Assembly: GCF_002009175.1 (NCBI RefSeq)
Contig: NZ_CP018047.1
Location: forward strand, 744,001 to 808,000
Length of the DNA: 64,000 nt
From: Streptomyces niveus
GTDB lineage: Bacteria > Actinomycetota > Actinomycetes > Streptomycetales > Streptomycetaceae
Reading direction: 5' to 3'
Each line of letters begins with the position of its first letter. Position 1 is the stretch's first letter. The notes beneath the pieces were generated by a model, which ran no database searches, was not told the DNA's origin, and worked only from the letters and a program-made list of their open reading frames with translations. Positions 46,278 through 55,946 of the stretch are shown piece after piece. The translations under genes were made by a program, and so were the position numbers.

Positions 46278-47074
46278 ACGATCTCCTCGTCGAACGGCTC
46301 TCCCCCGATCAGCAGCAGCCCCGAGTCGCTGAGGGCGCGCAGCGGCAGCTCGGTGCGTCCGGATCCCAGATAGAGCATGGAGCCGGGGTCGAGACGCACG
46401 CCGTCGACCTCGGTGGCTCCGGACATCGTCAGCACGGCGTACTCGAAGTCCGGCTCCACCGGCAGCCGTACGTCCGCGCCTTCGGCGAGCGCGAGGTCCG
46501 CGCCGACCAGCGGCGAATACGTCGTGCCCGGCGACACGGCGCCGTCCAGTCCGCCCAGGACGACGGTGGCCGTCAGCCCCGGCCCCGTGACTACCGGCAG
46601 GTCGACGTGGTGCTCGAAGGCCGGCGCGGTGTTCCGGTGGGCGTCGGGCAGCGCGACCCACAGCTGAGCGCCGTGCAGCAGCCGGGGATGCGGTACGGCG
46701 CTCTGCTCGGAGTGCGCGATGGCCCGCCCCGACGTCATCAGACCGAGCTGACGAGGACGCAGGACCTGCACGCTGCCGACGCTGTCGCGGTGCAGGACCT
46801 CGCCCTCGTGCAGCCAACTCACGGTCTGCAGGCCCGTGTGCGGGTGGGGCGGCACCTGCATGCCGGGCTCGTCGGCGATGTCGTCGGGCCCGTAGTGGTC
46901 GACGAAGCACCAGGCGCCCACCATGCGCCGTCCCAGGTTCGGCAGCAGTCTGCGCACGACCGTGGCGCCCAGACTCGCCTCCCGCGCGTTCAGCAGCTCC
47001 CTGACGGGCTGTCCTGGTACGCCGGCCCGGCCTCCGCACTCACGGAGGCTGGGCCGGAGGTCGAGATCACTCAT
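46112..47074 (-). CDS. pirin family protein (copy 1)
   Basis: 320 residues, a bicupin. The N-terminal cupin holds the metal-binding motif VPPHPHTGLQTVSWLHEGEV with further ligands in MTSGRAIAHSEQS and LHGAQLWVALP. Pirins are iron-binding proteins, some with quercetinase activity, and often respond to redox stress. The last 57 residues are identical to those of the second pirin (53184-54149), while the rest differs at many positions. ATG 47074 has no strong ribosome-binding site. Confidence 0.85.
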   Translation of the reverse strand: MSDLDLRPSLRECGGRAGVPGQPVRELLNAREASLGATVVRRLLPNLGRRMVGAWCFVDHYGPDDIADEPGMQVPPHPHTGLQTVSWLHEGEVLHRDSVGSVQVLRPRQLGLMTSGRAIAHSEQSAVPHPRLLHGAQLWVALPDAHRNTAPAFEHHVDLPVVTGPGLTATVVLGGLDGAVSPGTTYSPLVGADLALAEGADVRLPVEPDFEYAVLTMSGATEVDGVRLDPGSMLYLGSGRTELPLRALSDSGLLLIGGEPFDEEIVMWWNFIGRSHEEIESARKDWMDSTRFGAVTGYDGARLPAPELPPVALKPRGRVR

Positions 47075-47231
47075 GACGGCTGGGTCCCTTCTGTCGCGGC
47101 GGGCCGCGGTACGGAGTTGCGCCTTCCCGGGCGCTCGGGCGCGGGCATGACGGGCACTTCACCCCGTACCGCCCGCGTGACGGGTGTCCGGTCGGGAGCC
47201 CGGGGCCGCTCCGCCTGTGACACGGTCCGCG

Positions 47232-47537
47232 TCACAGTCCGAACCGCGCCCGCTGCCCCTGCGGCACCAGTTCGGCGTACTCCGGGTGCTTCCCGATCCA
47301 GCCACGGACGAAGGGGCAGAAGGGGAGCACCGCGAGCCCTTGCTCCCTGGCCGCGCCGAGGGCCGCGCGGGCGAGTACGCCGCCGAGGCCCCGGCCCGCG
47401 AACCGCGGATCGATTTCCGTATGGATGAAGGCGATCTCGTCCTGGTACCGGTGGTACTCGGCGAAGCCGGCGAGTTCGTCGCCGTCGAAGACCTCGAATC
47501 GCGATCGGCCGGTGTTGTCCGCCACGCGGGATTCCAT
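47232..47537 (-). CDS. GNAT-family N-acetyltransferase (YjdJ-like)
   Basis: 101 residues, a minimal GNAT fold: IAFIHTEIDPRFAGRGLGGV (acetyl-CoA-binding loop) and LPFCPFVRGWIGKHPEYAEL. It is close in sequence to the protein at 51047-51355. Substrate unknown. ATG 47537 has GAGGAG 5 nt upstream. A GTTGACTAGTCAAC palindrome lies 80 bp upstream, so it is likely controlled by the MarR regulator at 52572-53039. Confidence 0.8.
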   Translation of the reverse strand: MESRVADNTGRSRFEVFDGDELAGFAEYHRYQDEIAFIHTEIDPRFAGRGLGGVLARAALGAAREQGLAVLPFCPFVRGWIGKHPEYAELVPQGQRARFGL

Positions 47538-47617
47538 CGCTTCTCCTCGGGAGGGTCGCTGCGCCGTCGTTCCTCCGCACGAGCAGGAGGCTTCCGCGGC
47601 AAGACAACCATTGGATA

Positions 47618-47631
47618 GTTGACTAGTCAAC
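47618..47631. promoter_or_regulatory. MarR-type operator candidate, site A
   Basis: GTTGACTAGTCAAC, a perfect 14-bp palindrome between the divergent GNAT and dihydrofolate-reductase-like genes. It shares the GTTGAC half-site with the sites near 51409, 52291, 52322, 52423 and 53060. Confidence 0.6.
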
Positions 47632-47710
47632 CGAGTCCATTGTCCGTGTCCGGGATTCGAGGTCAAGTCCCGTCTAGACTCCCGAAATCGACCGACGGAA
47701 GGCTGGCGCC

Positions 47711-48274
47711 ATGCGGAGACTGCACTACGGCATGAACGTGTCCCTGGACGGCTATATCGCCGCGCCCGGCGACGACCTCAGCTGGAGCGCGCCGAGCGAC
47801 GAGCTGTTCGAGTGGTGACTCGAGGAGGAGCAGGCGATCAGCCTGTTTCTGTACGGGCGCAAGCTGTGGGAGACCATGAGCTCCTACTGGCCGACCGGCG
47901 ACCAGCAGCCGGGCGCCACCCCGGCGCAGATCGAGTTCGCGCGGAACTGGCGGGACACACCGAAGGTGGTGTTCTCCTCGACGGTCGACAAGGTCGACTG
48001 GAACTCCCGCCTGGTCACCGGCGACGCGGTCGCGGAGATCGCTCGGCTCAAGGCCGAGGACGGTGGGCCGATGAGGGTCGGTGGCGCGGCGCTCGCCGGG
48101 GCGGCGATGCGGGCCGGGCTTATCGACGAGTACGCGGTCGTCACCCATCCGGTCCTGGTGGGTGGCGGCGCACCGTTCTTCAGCGCGCTGGACAGCTGGG
48201 CGAACCTGAACCTGATGGAGACACGGACGCTTCCCGGCGGCGTGGTCCTGAACAGGTACGAGACGAGGCGCTGA
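47711..48274 (+). pseudogene. dihydrofolate-reductase-family (RibD C-terminal) protein with in-frame stop
   Basis: The full frame encodes LHYGMNVSLDGYIAAPGDDL at the start, LFLYGRKLWETMSSYWP, MRVGGAALAGAAMRAGLIDE and HPVLVGGGAPFF, the RibD-C/COG0262 reductase pattern common in streptomycetes. Codon 36 (47816-47818) is TGA directly after Trp, where relatives have WW or similar; the frame continues perfectly afterwards. It may be a recent nonsense mutation or a sequencing error. Without readthrough only 35 residues are made from the normal start. Confidence 0.75.
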
Positions 48275-48330
48275 ACACCCCGGCCGAGCGGTGGGACAAC
48301 GAGCCGTGGCCGCCGGGGCGATGAGGTCGG

Positions 48331-49563
48331 TCAGAGGGCGTCCGGGTAGCTGCCGTCTCCCAGATCGGGGTCCGGCAGCACTCCCGAGGGGTCCCGGACG
48401 GCGACCCTGCGTCCGTCCAGCCGCAGTCGGCGCAGCCCTTCGAGCGACATGCGACGGCCGAGATCGGAGAAGGAATGCACCCTGGTGACGTCCAGAACCA
48501 CGTCGGCCGGGCCGTTCGAGTCGGCCATCAGGTCCAACAGCTCCGAAGCGGCGGTGAGTTGGACGTTGCCCCGCAGGGCGAAGGTGACCGTGTCCGGTGA
48601 CTCGCTCACGTCGACGGCGTCGAGCCTGCCCTGATCGGAGGCGAACAGGTGCATCCCCATGTCCCGGGAGAGCCGCTCGAAGGCGCGACGTCCTCTCTGG
48701 CTGTTGCCGTGGGAGTCCAGGCGCGGGGAGAAGGTTCCGATGCCCACCCTGTCGGGCAGTACGCCGACGATGCCCCCGGCGACGCCGCTCTTGGCGGGGA
48801 TGCCCACGCGGGTGAGCCAGTCGCCCGCCGCGTCGTACATCCCGGCCGCGGCCATCACGGCCATGACGTGGCGGGCGGTGGCGGGGTCCATGATCCGTTC
48901 GCCGGTCACGGGCTGGATACCTCCGGTGGCGAGCGTCGCGGCCATCACGGAGAGGTCCCGGACGCTGACGAGGATCGAGCACTGGCGGGTGTATCCCTCG
49001 ACGACGGAGGGCACGTCCCCGTCGAGGATGCCGTAGGTGCGCAGCATGTAGGCGAGGGCGAGGTTGCGGTGCGCGGAGGCGAGTTCCGAGGCGCACACAC
49101 GCTCGTCGACCCGCAGATCCCGTCCAGCGAGGCGGGAGAAGAACGTCACGGCGCGGTCGACGCGGTCGCCCTGGCCGGCCTCCGCGCCGACCAGGAGCGA
49201 ATGCGTGGTGATCGCCCCGGCGTTGATCATCGGGTTCTTGGGCCGGTGGGTACCGCCTTCGAGGGAGAGCTCGTTGAAGGCCTCGCCTGATGGCTCGACC
49301 CCGACGGCGTCCAGGACCCGGTCGAGGCCGCGATCGATGATGGCCGCCGCGTAGGCGAACGGCTTGGAGATCGACTGGATGGAGAACTCCGTGTCGGCGT
49401 CGCCGGCGGCGTACGTGCGTCCGAGGGTCGTGGTCAGGGCCATGCCGAAGGGTTCCGGATCAGCTTCGGCGAGCTCGGGGATGTAGTCGGCGTTGGCGCC
49501 ACTGGTGTCGTCACGCAGGCTGTCGAGCACTTCGTCCAGGTAGTCGGGCACAGGAGTCTTCAT
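48331..49563 (-). CDS. glsA: glutaminase with C-terminal STAS domain
   Basis: 410 residues. The glutaminase domain (about 1-300) shows EFSIQSISKPFAYAAAI (the S-x-x-K active site of serine-dependent beta-lactamase-like glutaminases), HRPKNPMINAGAI and RVGIPAKSGVAGGIVGVLP. It converts glutamine to glutamate and ammonia. Residues about 320-400 form a STAS domain (VTFALRGNVQLTAASELLDL, VVLDVTRVHSFSDLG), a known actinobacterial fusion that may regulate activity. GAGGGAC lies 8 nt before ATG 49563. Confidence 0.87.
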   Translation of the reverse strand: MKTPVPDYLDEVLDSLRDDTSGANADYIPELAEADPEPFGMALTTTLGRTYAAGDADTEFSIQSISKPFAYAAAIIDRGLDRVLDAVGVEPSGEAFNELSLEGGTHRPKNPMINAGAITTHSLLVGAEAGQGDRVDRAVTFFSRLAGRDLRVDERVCASELASAHRNLALAYMLRTYGILDGDVPSVVEGYTRQCSILVSVRDLSVMAATLATGGIQPVTGERIMDPATARHVMAVMAAAGMYDAAGDWLTRVGIPAKSGVAGGIVGVLPDRVGIGTFSPRLDSHGNSQRGRRAFERLSRDMGMHLFASDQGRLDAVDVSESPDTVTFALRGNVQLTAASELLDLMADSNGPADVVLDVTRVHSFSDLGRRMSLEGLRRLRLDGRRVAVRDPSGVLPDPDLGDGSYPDAL

Positions 49564-49646
49564 GAGGCGGGTCCCTCTGTCACTGGCGGGAGAGGCGGCG
49601 CGGCGGGGGCGGGAGGAGCGGCGCTGCCGTTCCTCCCCCACCTGTA

Positions 49647-49684
49647 CATGGGTTCACACCACACGTGCGCATGGGTTCACACCA
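49647..49684. repeat. 15-bp direct repeat
   Basis: CATGGGTTCACACCA occurs at 49647-49661 and 49670-49684 (23-bp period) across the end of the SnoaL-like gene. Purpose unknown. Confidence 0.5.
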
Positions 49685-50090
49685 TGGGATGACCGCTGGC
49701 GGTTGATTCGGGAAGGGTGAGGTCCTGTACGACGTCCCAGTGTTCGACTATGCGACCGTTCTTCAGCCGGAAGATGTCGACGATCACCACTGGACCGGGG
49801 CCCCAGCCGTGGACAAGGCTGTGGGTGAAAACGAGGTCGCCCTGGGCCGCCGTACGCTGCGGCTCCCAGGAGAATCCCCGCAGGCCGGGCACTGCGGCGC
49901 GCAGCGTGTCGAGGCCGCCCGGCATCTGGGGACTGTGCTGCACGTACGGCTCGGCCCAGTAGCGGTCCAGCGCGGTGAGGTCCTTCTCGACGAAGAGCTC
50001 TCGCATCGCGGTGACCACGATCTCGGTGTTGCGCTCGGCCTGATCGCTCTCGGCGATGGCGCCGGCGACGGCGTTGTCGGTCATGGTCAT
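49677..50090 (-). CDS. SnoaL/NTF2-like protein
   Basis: 137 residues with the NTF2 pattern: VVTAMRELFVEKDLTALDRY, YVQHSPQMPGGLDTLRAAVP, VIVDIFRLKNGRIVEHWDV. Members isomerise or bind small hydrophobic compounds. It is 22 bp behind the alpha/beta-hydrolase gene in the same operon, downstream of a MarR-type operator. Confidence 0.8.
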   Translation of the reverse strand: MTMTDNAVAGAIAESDQAERNTEIVVTAMRELFVEKDLTALDRYWAEPYVQHSPQMPGGLDTLRAAVPGLRGFSWEPQRTAAQGDLVFTHSLVHGWGPGPVVIVDIFRLKNGRIVEHWDVVQDLTLPESTASGHPMV

Positions 50091-50112
50091 GCCTCCGTTC
50101 TCGTCGGGCGAT

Positions 50113-51355
<1,243 letters not shown>

Positions 51356-51408
51356 GTGTCCTCCCTCAAGTCCTCCGCGTGGATCTTCTTCCACAGTAAC
51401 CGAATCAG

Positions 51409-51422
51409 GTTGACGCATCAAC
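51409..51422. promoter_or_regulatory. MarR-type operator candidate, site B
   Basis: GTTGACGCATCAAC, nearly perfect palindrome 54 bp upstream of the GNAT-hydrolase-SnoaL operon. Confidence 0.6.
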
Positions 51423-51521
51423 TTGTTCCTGCCGCGGGCGGGACTTGAAGGCATGGGTGAATCGACAGCGGCAACGGGTCGCCGGATTGCCCGGCGACCC
51501 GTTGCCGGCTCGGACACCGTG

Positions 51522-52178
51522 TCAGGCCTCGCTCCCGGCGGGCGTGGCCAGGAGTTGCATCTCCCAGGCGAAGGCCACACCGGTGGCACCGCCGTGCTGG
51601 GCCTGGACCTCGGCGGCGCCCTGCACGGTCTCCTCACGGGCCCAGTCCCGCTGCCACTCACCCAGCACGGCCATCCACGTGATCGGAACCACGCCCGCCT
51701 GGACCATGCGCCGCACGGCCATGTCGTGGGCCTCCTTCGAGACCCCGCCCGAGGCGTCCGTGACGGCGAAGACCTCGAAGCCCTCGCCCGCCGCCTGTAT
51801 CGCCGGCATCGCCAGACAGATCTCCGTCCAGAGACCGGCGAGGATCAGCTTCTTGCGCCCGGTCGCCTTGACGGCGTCCACGACGCGCTCGTCCTGCCAG
51901 GTGTTGATGAAGGTCCTGTTGATCGGCTTCTGCTCCGGGAACACATCCTGAAGACCCTGGATGAGAAGGCCTCCGCGCTCCTCCAGAACGGTCGTCAGAA
52001 TGGTCGGGACGTCGAACACCTTGGCGGCCTTGGCGAGTCCGACGACGTTGTTGACGACCATCGTCGGTTCGTGGCTGTTCAGGTTGGCGAACTGGAACGG
52101 CTGATGGTCGATCAGCACGACAACGCTCTCCTCGGGCGTCAGCAGCGCGTCGAGTCCGGCCTTGTTCTCAGTGCTCAT
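51522..52178 (-). CDS. isochorismatase-family hydrolase (YcaC-like)
   Basis: 218 residues with SVVVLIDHQPFQFANLNSHE (catalytic Asp), VFDVPTILTTVLEERGG and LILAGLWTEICLAMPAI (catalytic Cys). The YcaC branch of this cysteine-hydrolase family has no known substrate. Two GTTGAC-type palindromes lie 110-160 bp upstream, suggesting MarR control. ATG 52178 is preceded by GAGGGAAT. Confidence 0.85.
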   Translation of the reverse strand: MSTENKAGLDALLTPEESVVVLIDHQPFQFANLNSHEPTMVVNNVVGLAKAAKVFDVPTILTTVLEERGGLLIQGLQDVFPEQKPINRTFINTWQDERVVDAVKATGRKKLILAGLWTEICLAMPAIQAAGEGFEVFAVTDASGGVSKEAHDMAVRRMVQAGVVPITWMAVLGEWQRDWAREETVQGAAEVQAQHGGATGVAFAWEMQLLATPAGSEA

Positions 52179-52290
52179 GGGATTCCCTCGCTGGAGCTTC
52201 GCGTCCACGGGCCTCAGGCGGCGCACCGAAATCCCCGTGCGGACAGTGAGCCGGCTACGGGCTGACCGGCCGACGGCTCCGAACCATTTG

Positions 52291-52335
52291 GTTGACGCGT
52301 CATCCACGTTAGGCGCGGGTGCTTGACACGTCAAC
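52291..52335. promoter_or_regulatory. MarR-type operator candidates, sites C and D
   Basis: GTTGACGCGTCATC (52291-52304) and CTTGACACGTCAAC (52322-52335), 18 bp apart, upstream of the isochorismatase-family gene. Spaced tandem sites suggest cooperative binding. Confidence 0.6.
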
Positions 52336-52422
52336 TAGCTCCGGAGAGTGCGGACCTGACGGCGGATCGGATGCGCTGGAGGCCCGCGATTGACGCGTCG
52401 GCGGCGTTGCCCTACGGTGGCG

Positions 52423-52436
52423 GTTGATGAGTCAAC
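52423..52436. promoter_or_regulatory. MarR-type operator candidate, site F
   Basis: GTTGATGAGTCAAC, near-perfect palindrome. A partial site (GATTGACGCGTCGG, 52388-52401) lies 22 bp before it. They sit between the isochorismatase promoter and the end of the marR-type gene. Confidence 0.5.
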
Positions 52437-52571
52437 TAGCCCTGCGCCCGCCCCGTACGGGCGTGGGAAGCGTGAGGCAACCTGGTCGGCCACCCGTACG
52501 TCAGAACGCCCTCATCAGGCCGCAGCTGGGCAGACCTCCCCCGGCCATGAACGCGTCGGAACCCTGATCGG

Positions 52572-53039
52572 TCAGTCGGGCTGCTTCTCCATATGCGCGA
52601 GGACGCGGTTCGAGATCCGGGCGAGCGTGTCGAGCTCTTCCTGGGTGAGGGCGTCGATGAACAACCGGCGAACGTGTTCGACGTGTACGGGCGCGGCTTC
52701 TTCGATCGCCTTGTAGCCGGCCGGGGTGGCGACGATGAACGCTCCGCGTCCGTCATCGGGACATTCCTCCCTGGCCACCAGTCCTCGCGTCGTCATACGC
52801 CGGACCTGGTGGGACATGCGGCTCTTCTCCCACTCCACCAGCTTGGCGAGGTCCAGGAAGCGCATCCGCCCGCCGCCTCTTTCGGTGAGGCTCACCAACA
52901 CGATGTAGTCGGAGGCCGACATCTGGGAGTCGGCCTGGACCAGACGGGAGAGTCGCCCGATGAGCGTCTCCTGCATGCGGATGAAACTGTCCCAGGCGAC
53001 CTTCTGCTCCGAGGTCAGCCAGCGAGGCGTTGCGTTCAT
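52572..53039 (-). CDS. MarR-family transcriptional regulator
   Basis: 155 residues with a winged-helix domain: QMSASDYIVLVSLTERGGGR, MRFLDLAKLVEWEKSRMSHQ (recognition region) and LVAREECPDDGRGAFIVATP (wing). MarR dimers bind 14-20-bp palindromes and release on ligand or oxidation; its few Cys include EECPDDG, which might sense oxidants. The palindrome at 53060-53073, 21 bp before the start, suggests autorepression. Confidence 0.88.
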   Translation of the reverse strand: MNATPRWLTSEQKVAWDSFIRMQETLIGRLSRLVQADSQMSASDYIVLVSLTERGGGRMRFLDLAKLVEWEKSRMSHQVRRMTTRGLVAREECPDDGRGAFIVATPAGYKAIEEAAPVHVEHVRRLFIDALTQEELDTLARISNRVLAHMEKQPD

Positions 53040-53059
53040 TGATGGAGTGTAACGAAAAC

Positions 53060-53073
53060 GTTGACACCTCATC
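53060..53073. promoter_or_regulatory. MarR-type operator candidate, site G (autoregulatory)
   Basis: GTTGACACCTCATC lies 21 bp upstream of the marR-type gene. A further GTTGACGTGG half-site follows at 53080. Confidence 0.5.
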
Positions 53074-53183
53074 TATCCCGTTGACGTGGCTGATTCCCAT
53101 CGATGCCCGGAATTTCCGGGCGTGCGGCGAGTGCCGGCGTCAGCGAAATCTCGGCGGGCCGCGAAGCGATCGATCAGGCCGGG

Positions 53184-54149
53184 TCAGCGCACCCGGCCGC
53201 GCGGTTTCAGGGCCACCGGCGGGAGTTCCGGAGCGGGGAGGCGGGCGCCGTCGTAGCCCGTTACGGCGCCGAAGCGGGTGCTGTCCATCCAGTCCTTGCG
53301 GGCCGACTCGATCTCCTCGTGGGAGCGGCCGATGAAGTTCCACCACATCACGATCTCCTCCTCGAACGGCTCGCCGCCCAGCAGCATCAGGCCCGCCGGG
53401 GAGTCCGTGCGGAGCGGGAGTTCCGTGCGGCCGCAGCCGAGGTAGAGCATCGAGCCCGCCGGAACCGGGACGCCGTCGACCTCCGCCTCGCCCGACATCG
53501 CCAGCACCGCGTACTCGAAGTCCGGGTCGAGGGGCAGTCGCGCGTCCGTTCCAGGGGTGAGTGCGAGGTCGGCGCCGACCAGGGGGGTGTACGTCGTGCC
53601 CGGTGAGGTGGTGCCGTCCAGGGTGCCGAGGATGACGGTGGCCGTGAGGCCCGGGGCCGTGACCTCGGGGAGGTCCGCGTGGTGCTGGAAGTGCGGGTCC
53701 ACGCCCCGGTGGGCGTCGGGGAGCGCGACCCACAGCTGGGCGCCGTGCAGGAGCCTGGCGTGGGGGCGGGGGCTCTCCTCGGAGTGACTGATCGCCCGGC
53801 CCGAGGTCATGAGGCCAAGCTCCCGGGGGCGTACGGTCTGGAGGCTGCCCAGGCTGTCGCGGTGCAGGACCTCGCCGTCATGGAGCCAGCTGACCGTCTG
53901 GAGTCCCATGTGCGGGTGGGGCGGCACCTGCATACCGGGCTCGTCGGCGATGTCGTCGGGGCCGTAGTGATCCACAAAGGCCCACGCGCCGACCATGCGG
54001 CGCCCGAGGTTGGGCAGCAGCCTGCGCACCTCGGTGGACTCGCCGAGCTTCACATGACGGGGGCTGAGGAGTTCACGCACCGGCTCGGCGACGACGAAGC
54101 CGCGGCCGCCGCAGACGGAGAGCGTCGCCTGACGATCAAGATTGCTCAT
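53184..54149 (-). CDS. pirin family protein (copy 2)
   Basis: 321 residues, bicupin with VPPHPHMGLQTVSWLHDGEV and SGRAISHSEESPRPHARLLH metal-site motifs. It lies upstream of the marR-type gene in the same direction. The last 57 residues are identical to the pirin at 46112-47074 although the rest has diverged, which suggests gene conversion at the 3' end. ATG 54149 is the usual MSNLDRQA start. Confidence 0.85.
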   Translation of the reverse strand: MSNLDRQATLSVCGGRGFVVAEPVRELLSPRHVKLGESTEVRRLLPNLGRRMVGAWAFVDHYGPDDIADEPGMQVPPHPHMGLQTVSWLHDGEVLHRDSLGSLQTVRPRELGLMTSGRAISHSEESPRPHARLLHGAQLWVALPDAHRGVDPHFQHHADLPEVTAPGLTATVILGTLDGTTSPGTTYTPLVGADLALTPGTDARLPLDPDFEYAVLAMSGEAEVDGVPVPAGSMLYLGCGRTELPLRTDSPAGLMLLGGEPFEEEIVMWWNFIGRSHEEIESARKDWMDSTRFGAVTGYDGARLPAPELPPVALKPRGRVR

Positions 54150-54296
54150 GGCGCACAACCTAATCCCGACCGGCACCTCAAGGCAGCATCCACGCGATAA
54201 CGGTCGAGGAGATTGTCCAACTTTCAACCATCGGAATGTTCGAGCACCCGACGCTGTTGTGGCCGGTGAACAGCACGAGGACCAGGAGGAGAGCCA

Positions 54297-54650
54297 GTGG
54301 ACACCAGCACGTACTACGACTTCGGAACCGCCGCCGACCGCTGGGGACGCGCCCAGCAGTTCTTCGACGCGCAGGAGTACGTCACGGCGGCCGGCATCCT
54401 CGAAGGGCTCGTGGCGGAGGTCCCCGAGCAGGTCGCGCCGCGGCTGCTGCTCGCCCGGGCCTACTACCACTCCGCCCGGCTCCGGAAGGCCGAGACGGAG
54501 CTGCTCGCCGTATTGGAGCGCGACCCGGTCGAGCAGTACGCGCGCCTCATGCTCGGCCGCACGCTGGAGCGGCAGGGGCGGGCCGCCGACGCCGGGCCGC
54601 ATCTGCGGATGGCCGCCGCGCTGGCGGGAGAGTTCCCCGACAGCGTCTGA
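54297..54650 (+). CDS. small TPR protein
   Basis: 117 residues forming about three TPR-like helical hairpins: AQQFFDAQEYVTAAGILEGL, PRLLLARAYYHSARLRKAET, ARLMLGRTLERQGRAADAG. It probably mediates protein-protein contacts. GTG 54297 has a strong AGGAGGAG upstream. It is divergent from pirin copy 2 across a 147-bp promoter region. Confidence 0.8.
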   Translation: MDTSTYYDFGTAADRWGRAQQFFDAQEYVTAAGILEGLVAEVPEQVAPRLLLARAYYHSARLRKAETELLAVLERDPVEQYARLMLGRTLERQGRAADAGPHLRMAAALAGEFPDSV

Positions 54651-54671
54651 GCGCGATCCGGACCCGGCCCG

Positions 54672-55814
54672 CTACGGGGACAGGACGTCCAGCCTCCGCC
54701 GTGCCGGACCTAGGGGGTGTCCGCAAAGTCCCGCCTGGCCCGCAGCGCCTGGCACGGCACCTCGCCGCGTTGTCGGAGTCGGCCAAGTACGGCTGGTCCA
54801 TCCACAACACCGATCCTCCGCCTTGCGATGCACCGCACCAGACGCCGCGGGCCCCGCCCTGCGGGCGGACGGCGCTACTTTCCGGACACCCCCTAGCGCC
54901 CTGCCCCTGGCCGCGATTGCGGACCAGGGGCGGGTGCGCGCCTGCTCCAGTACGTTCGTCACCGTCCAGCGCCGAGCGGTGACCTCGGGATCCTTCAACT
55001 GGTCCCAGCTGATGGGTGTCGCGACCGGCGCGCCCTCTGCCGGGCGTACCGAGAAGGGCGCGACCGACGTCTGCGCGTACGCGTTGCGCTGGACGTCCAG
55101 ATAGAGCCGGCCGCCACGGGCGTCCGTGCGCTGCTCCGTGGTCAATCGGTCCGGCGCACGGGCCGCCAGTACGCGTGCCACGTCGGTGGCGAAGCCCCGT
55201 ACCTCGCCGAATCCCGCGGCTCTGTCCAGCCGGACGATCACGTGCAGCCCCTTGGACCCGGTCGTCATCAGCGTGGCCGGCAGCCTCAGTTGGTCGAGCA
55301 GTTCACCGAGCAGCAGCGCGGCTCCGCGTACGGGCTCGAAGTCGTCCTCGGCCGGGTCGAGATCGAACACCAGCCGGTCCGGGAAGTCCGGGCGGTCCAC
55401 CCGTGACAGCCAGCGGTGGAAGGTGATGCTCGCCTGGTCGGCAAGGTGAACGAGTGTCGCGGTGTCGTCGCACACCGGGTGCGTGACGGTCCCGCCCTTC
55501 TTCGCCATCTCGGCCCGCCGCGCCCAGTCGGGATAGTTACCCGGAATGTTCTTCTGCATGAAGCGGGGACCGTCGACTCCGTCCGGATGCCGCTCCAACA
55601 TCAGTGGCCTGTCCCTGAGTTCAGGCAGCATGTACCGGGCGACGGAGCGGTAGTACTCGACGAGATCCGCCTTCATGAGGCCGGCACCGCCGCCGGAGGC
55701 GGGGAAGAGGACCTTGCCCGGCCGGTGGATACGTACGGTCCGACCACCGGCACGGACGCTGTTCTCGGCCGCCGGAGCGGAGTCGCCCGAGCCGGCTCCG
55801 CGTGTGCCGCTCAT
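54672..55814 (-). CDS. LigD-type DNA polymerase domain protein with in-frame MITE insertion
   Basis: 380 residues with polymerase-domain motifs of NHEJ LigD: GPRFMQKNIPGNYPDW, LVFDLDPAEDDFEP (catalytic Asp pair), TTGSKGLHVIVRLDR and RLYLDVQRNAYAQTSVAP. It would add nucleotides or ribonucleotides during double-strand-break repair. The original protein ended GRALGPARRRLDVLSP; a 183-bp insertion between GRALG and PARRR adds 61 codons without a stop or frameshift. The polymerase core is untouched, so activity may persist with a foreign C-terminal insert. Confidence 0.8.
   Translation of the reverse strand: MSGTRGAGSGDSAPAAENSVRAGGRTVRIHRPGKVLFPASGGGAGLMKADLVEYYRSVARYMLPELRDRPLMLERHPDGVDGPRFMQKNIPGNYPDWARRAEMAKKGGTVTHPVCDDTATLVHLADQASITFHRWLSRVDRPDFPDRLVFDLDPAEDDFEPVRGAALLLGELLDQLRLPATLMTTGSKGLHVIVRLDRAAGFGEVRGFATDVARVLAARAPDRLTTEQRTDARGGRLYLDVQRNAYAQTSVAPFSVRPAEGAPVATPISWDQLKDPEVTARRWTVTNVLEQARTRPWSAIAARGRALGGVRKVAPSARRAGPAASGAVHRKAEDRCCGWTSRTWPTPTTRRGAVPGAAGQAGLCGHPLGPARRRLDVLSP
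54710..54896. mobile_element. MITE-like insertion with CTAG target duplication
   Basis: A 187-bp element bordered by perfect 14-bp inverted repeats (CTAGGGGGTGTCCG) that extend imperfectly to about 36 bp. It encodes no protein of its own. The CTAG at both ends looks like the target duplication: removing one copy restores the LigD-type reading frame. Confidence 0.75.
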
Positions 55815-55893
55815 CGGATACTGCTCATCGGGCTCACGCCTCCTTGAACCGGGCGTTCAACGACCGGTCGGTGAAGGGGACTTGCTCCGCGCG

Positions 55894-55938
55894 GACGTTG
55901 ACCGGGCAAACGCTGACCGGGCGAACGCTGACCGCGCG
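55894..55938. repeat. 15-bp tandem repeat, three units
   Basis: Units close to AACGCTGACCGGGCG at 55894, 55909 and 55924, between the LigD-type gene and the WhiB gene. No function assigned. Confidence 0.5.
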
Positions 55939-55946
55939 GACATGTC

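Noticed and set aside
47816..47818. Selenocysteine at the TGA in the reductase-family gene
   Set aside because: No selenocysteine insertion element can be supported and relatives have Trp-type residues here, not Cys.
54717..54896. A coding gene within the MITE-like element
   Set aside because: The only long frame is that of the host polymerase gene reading through; no independent start or domain.
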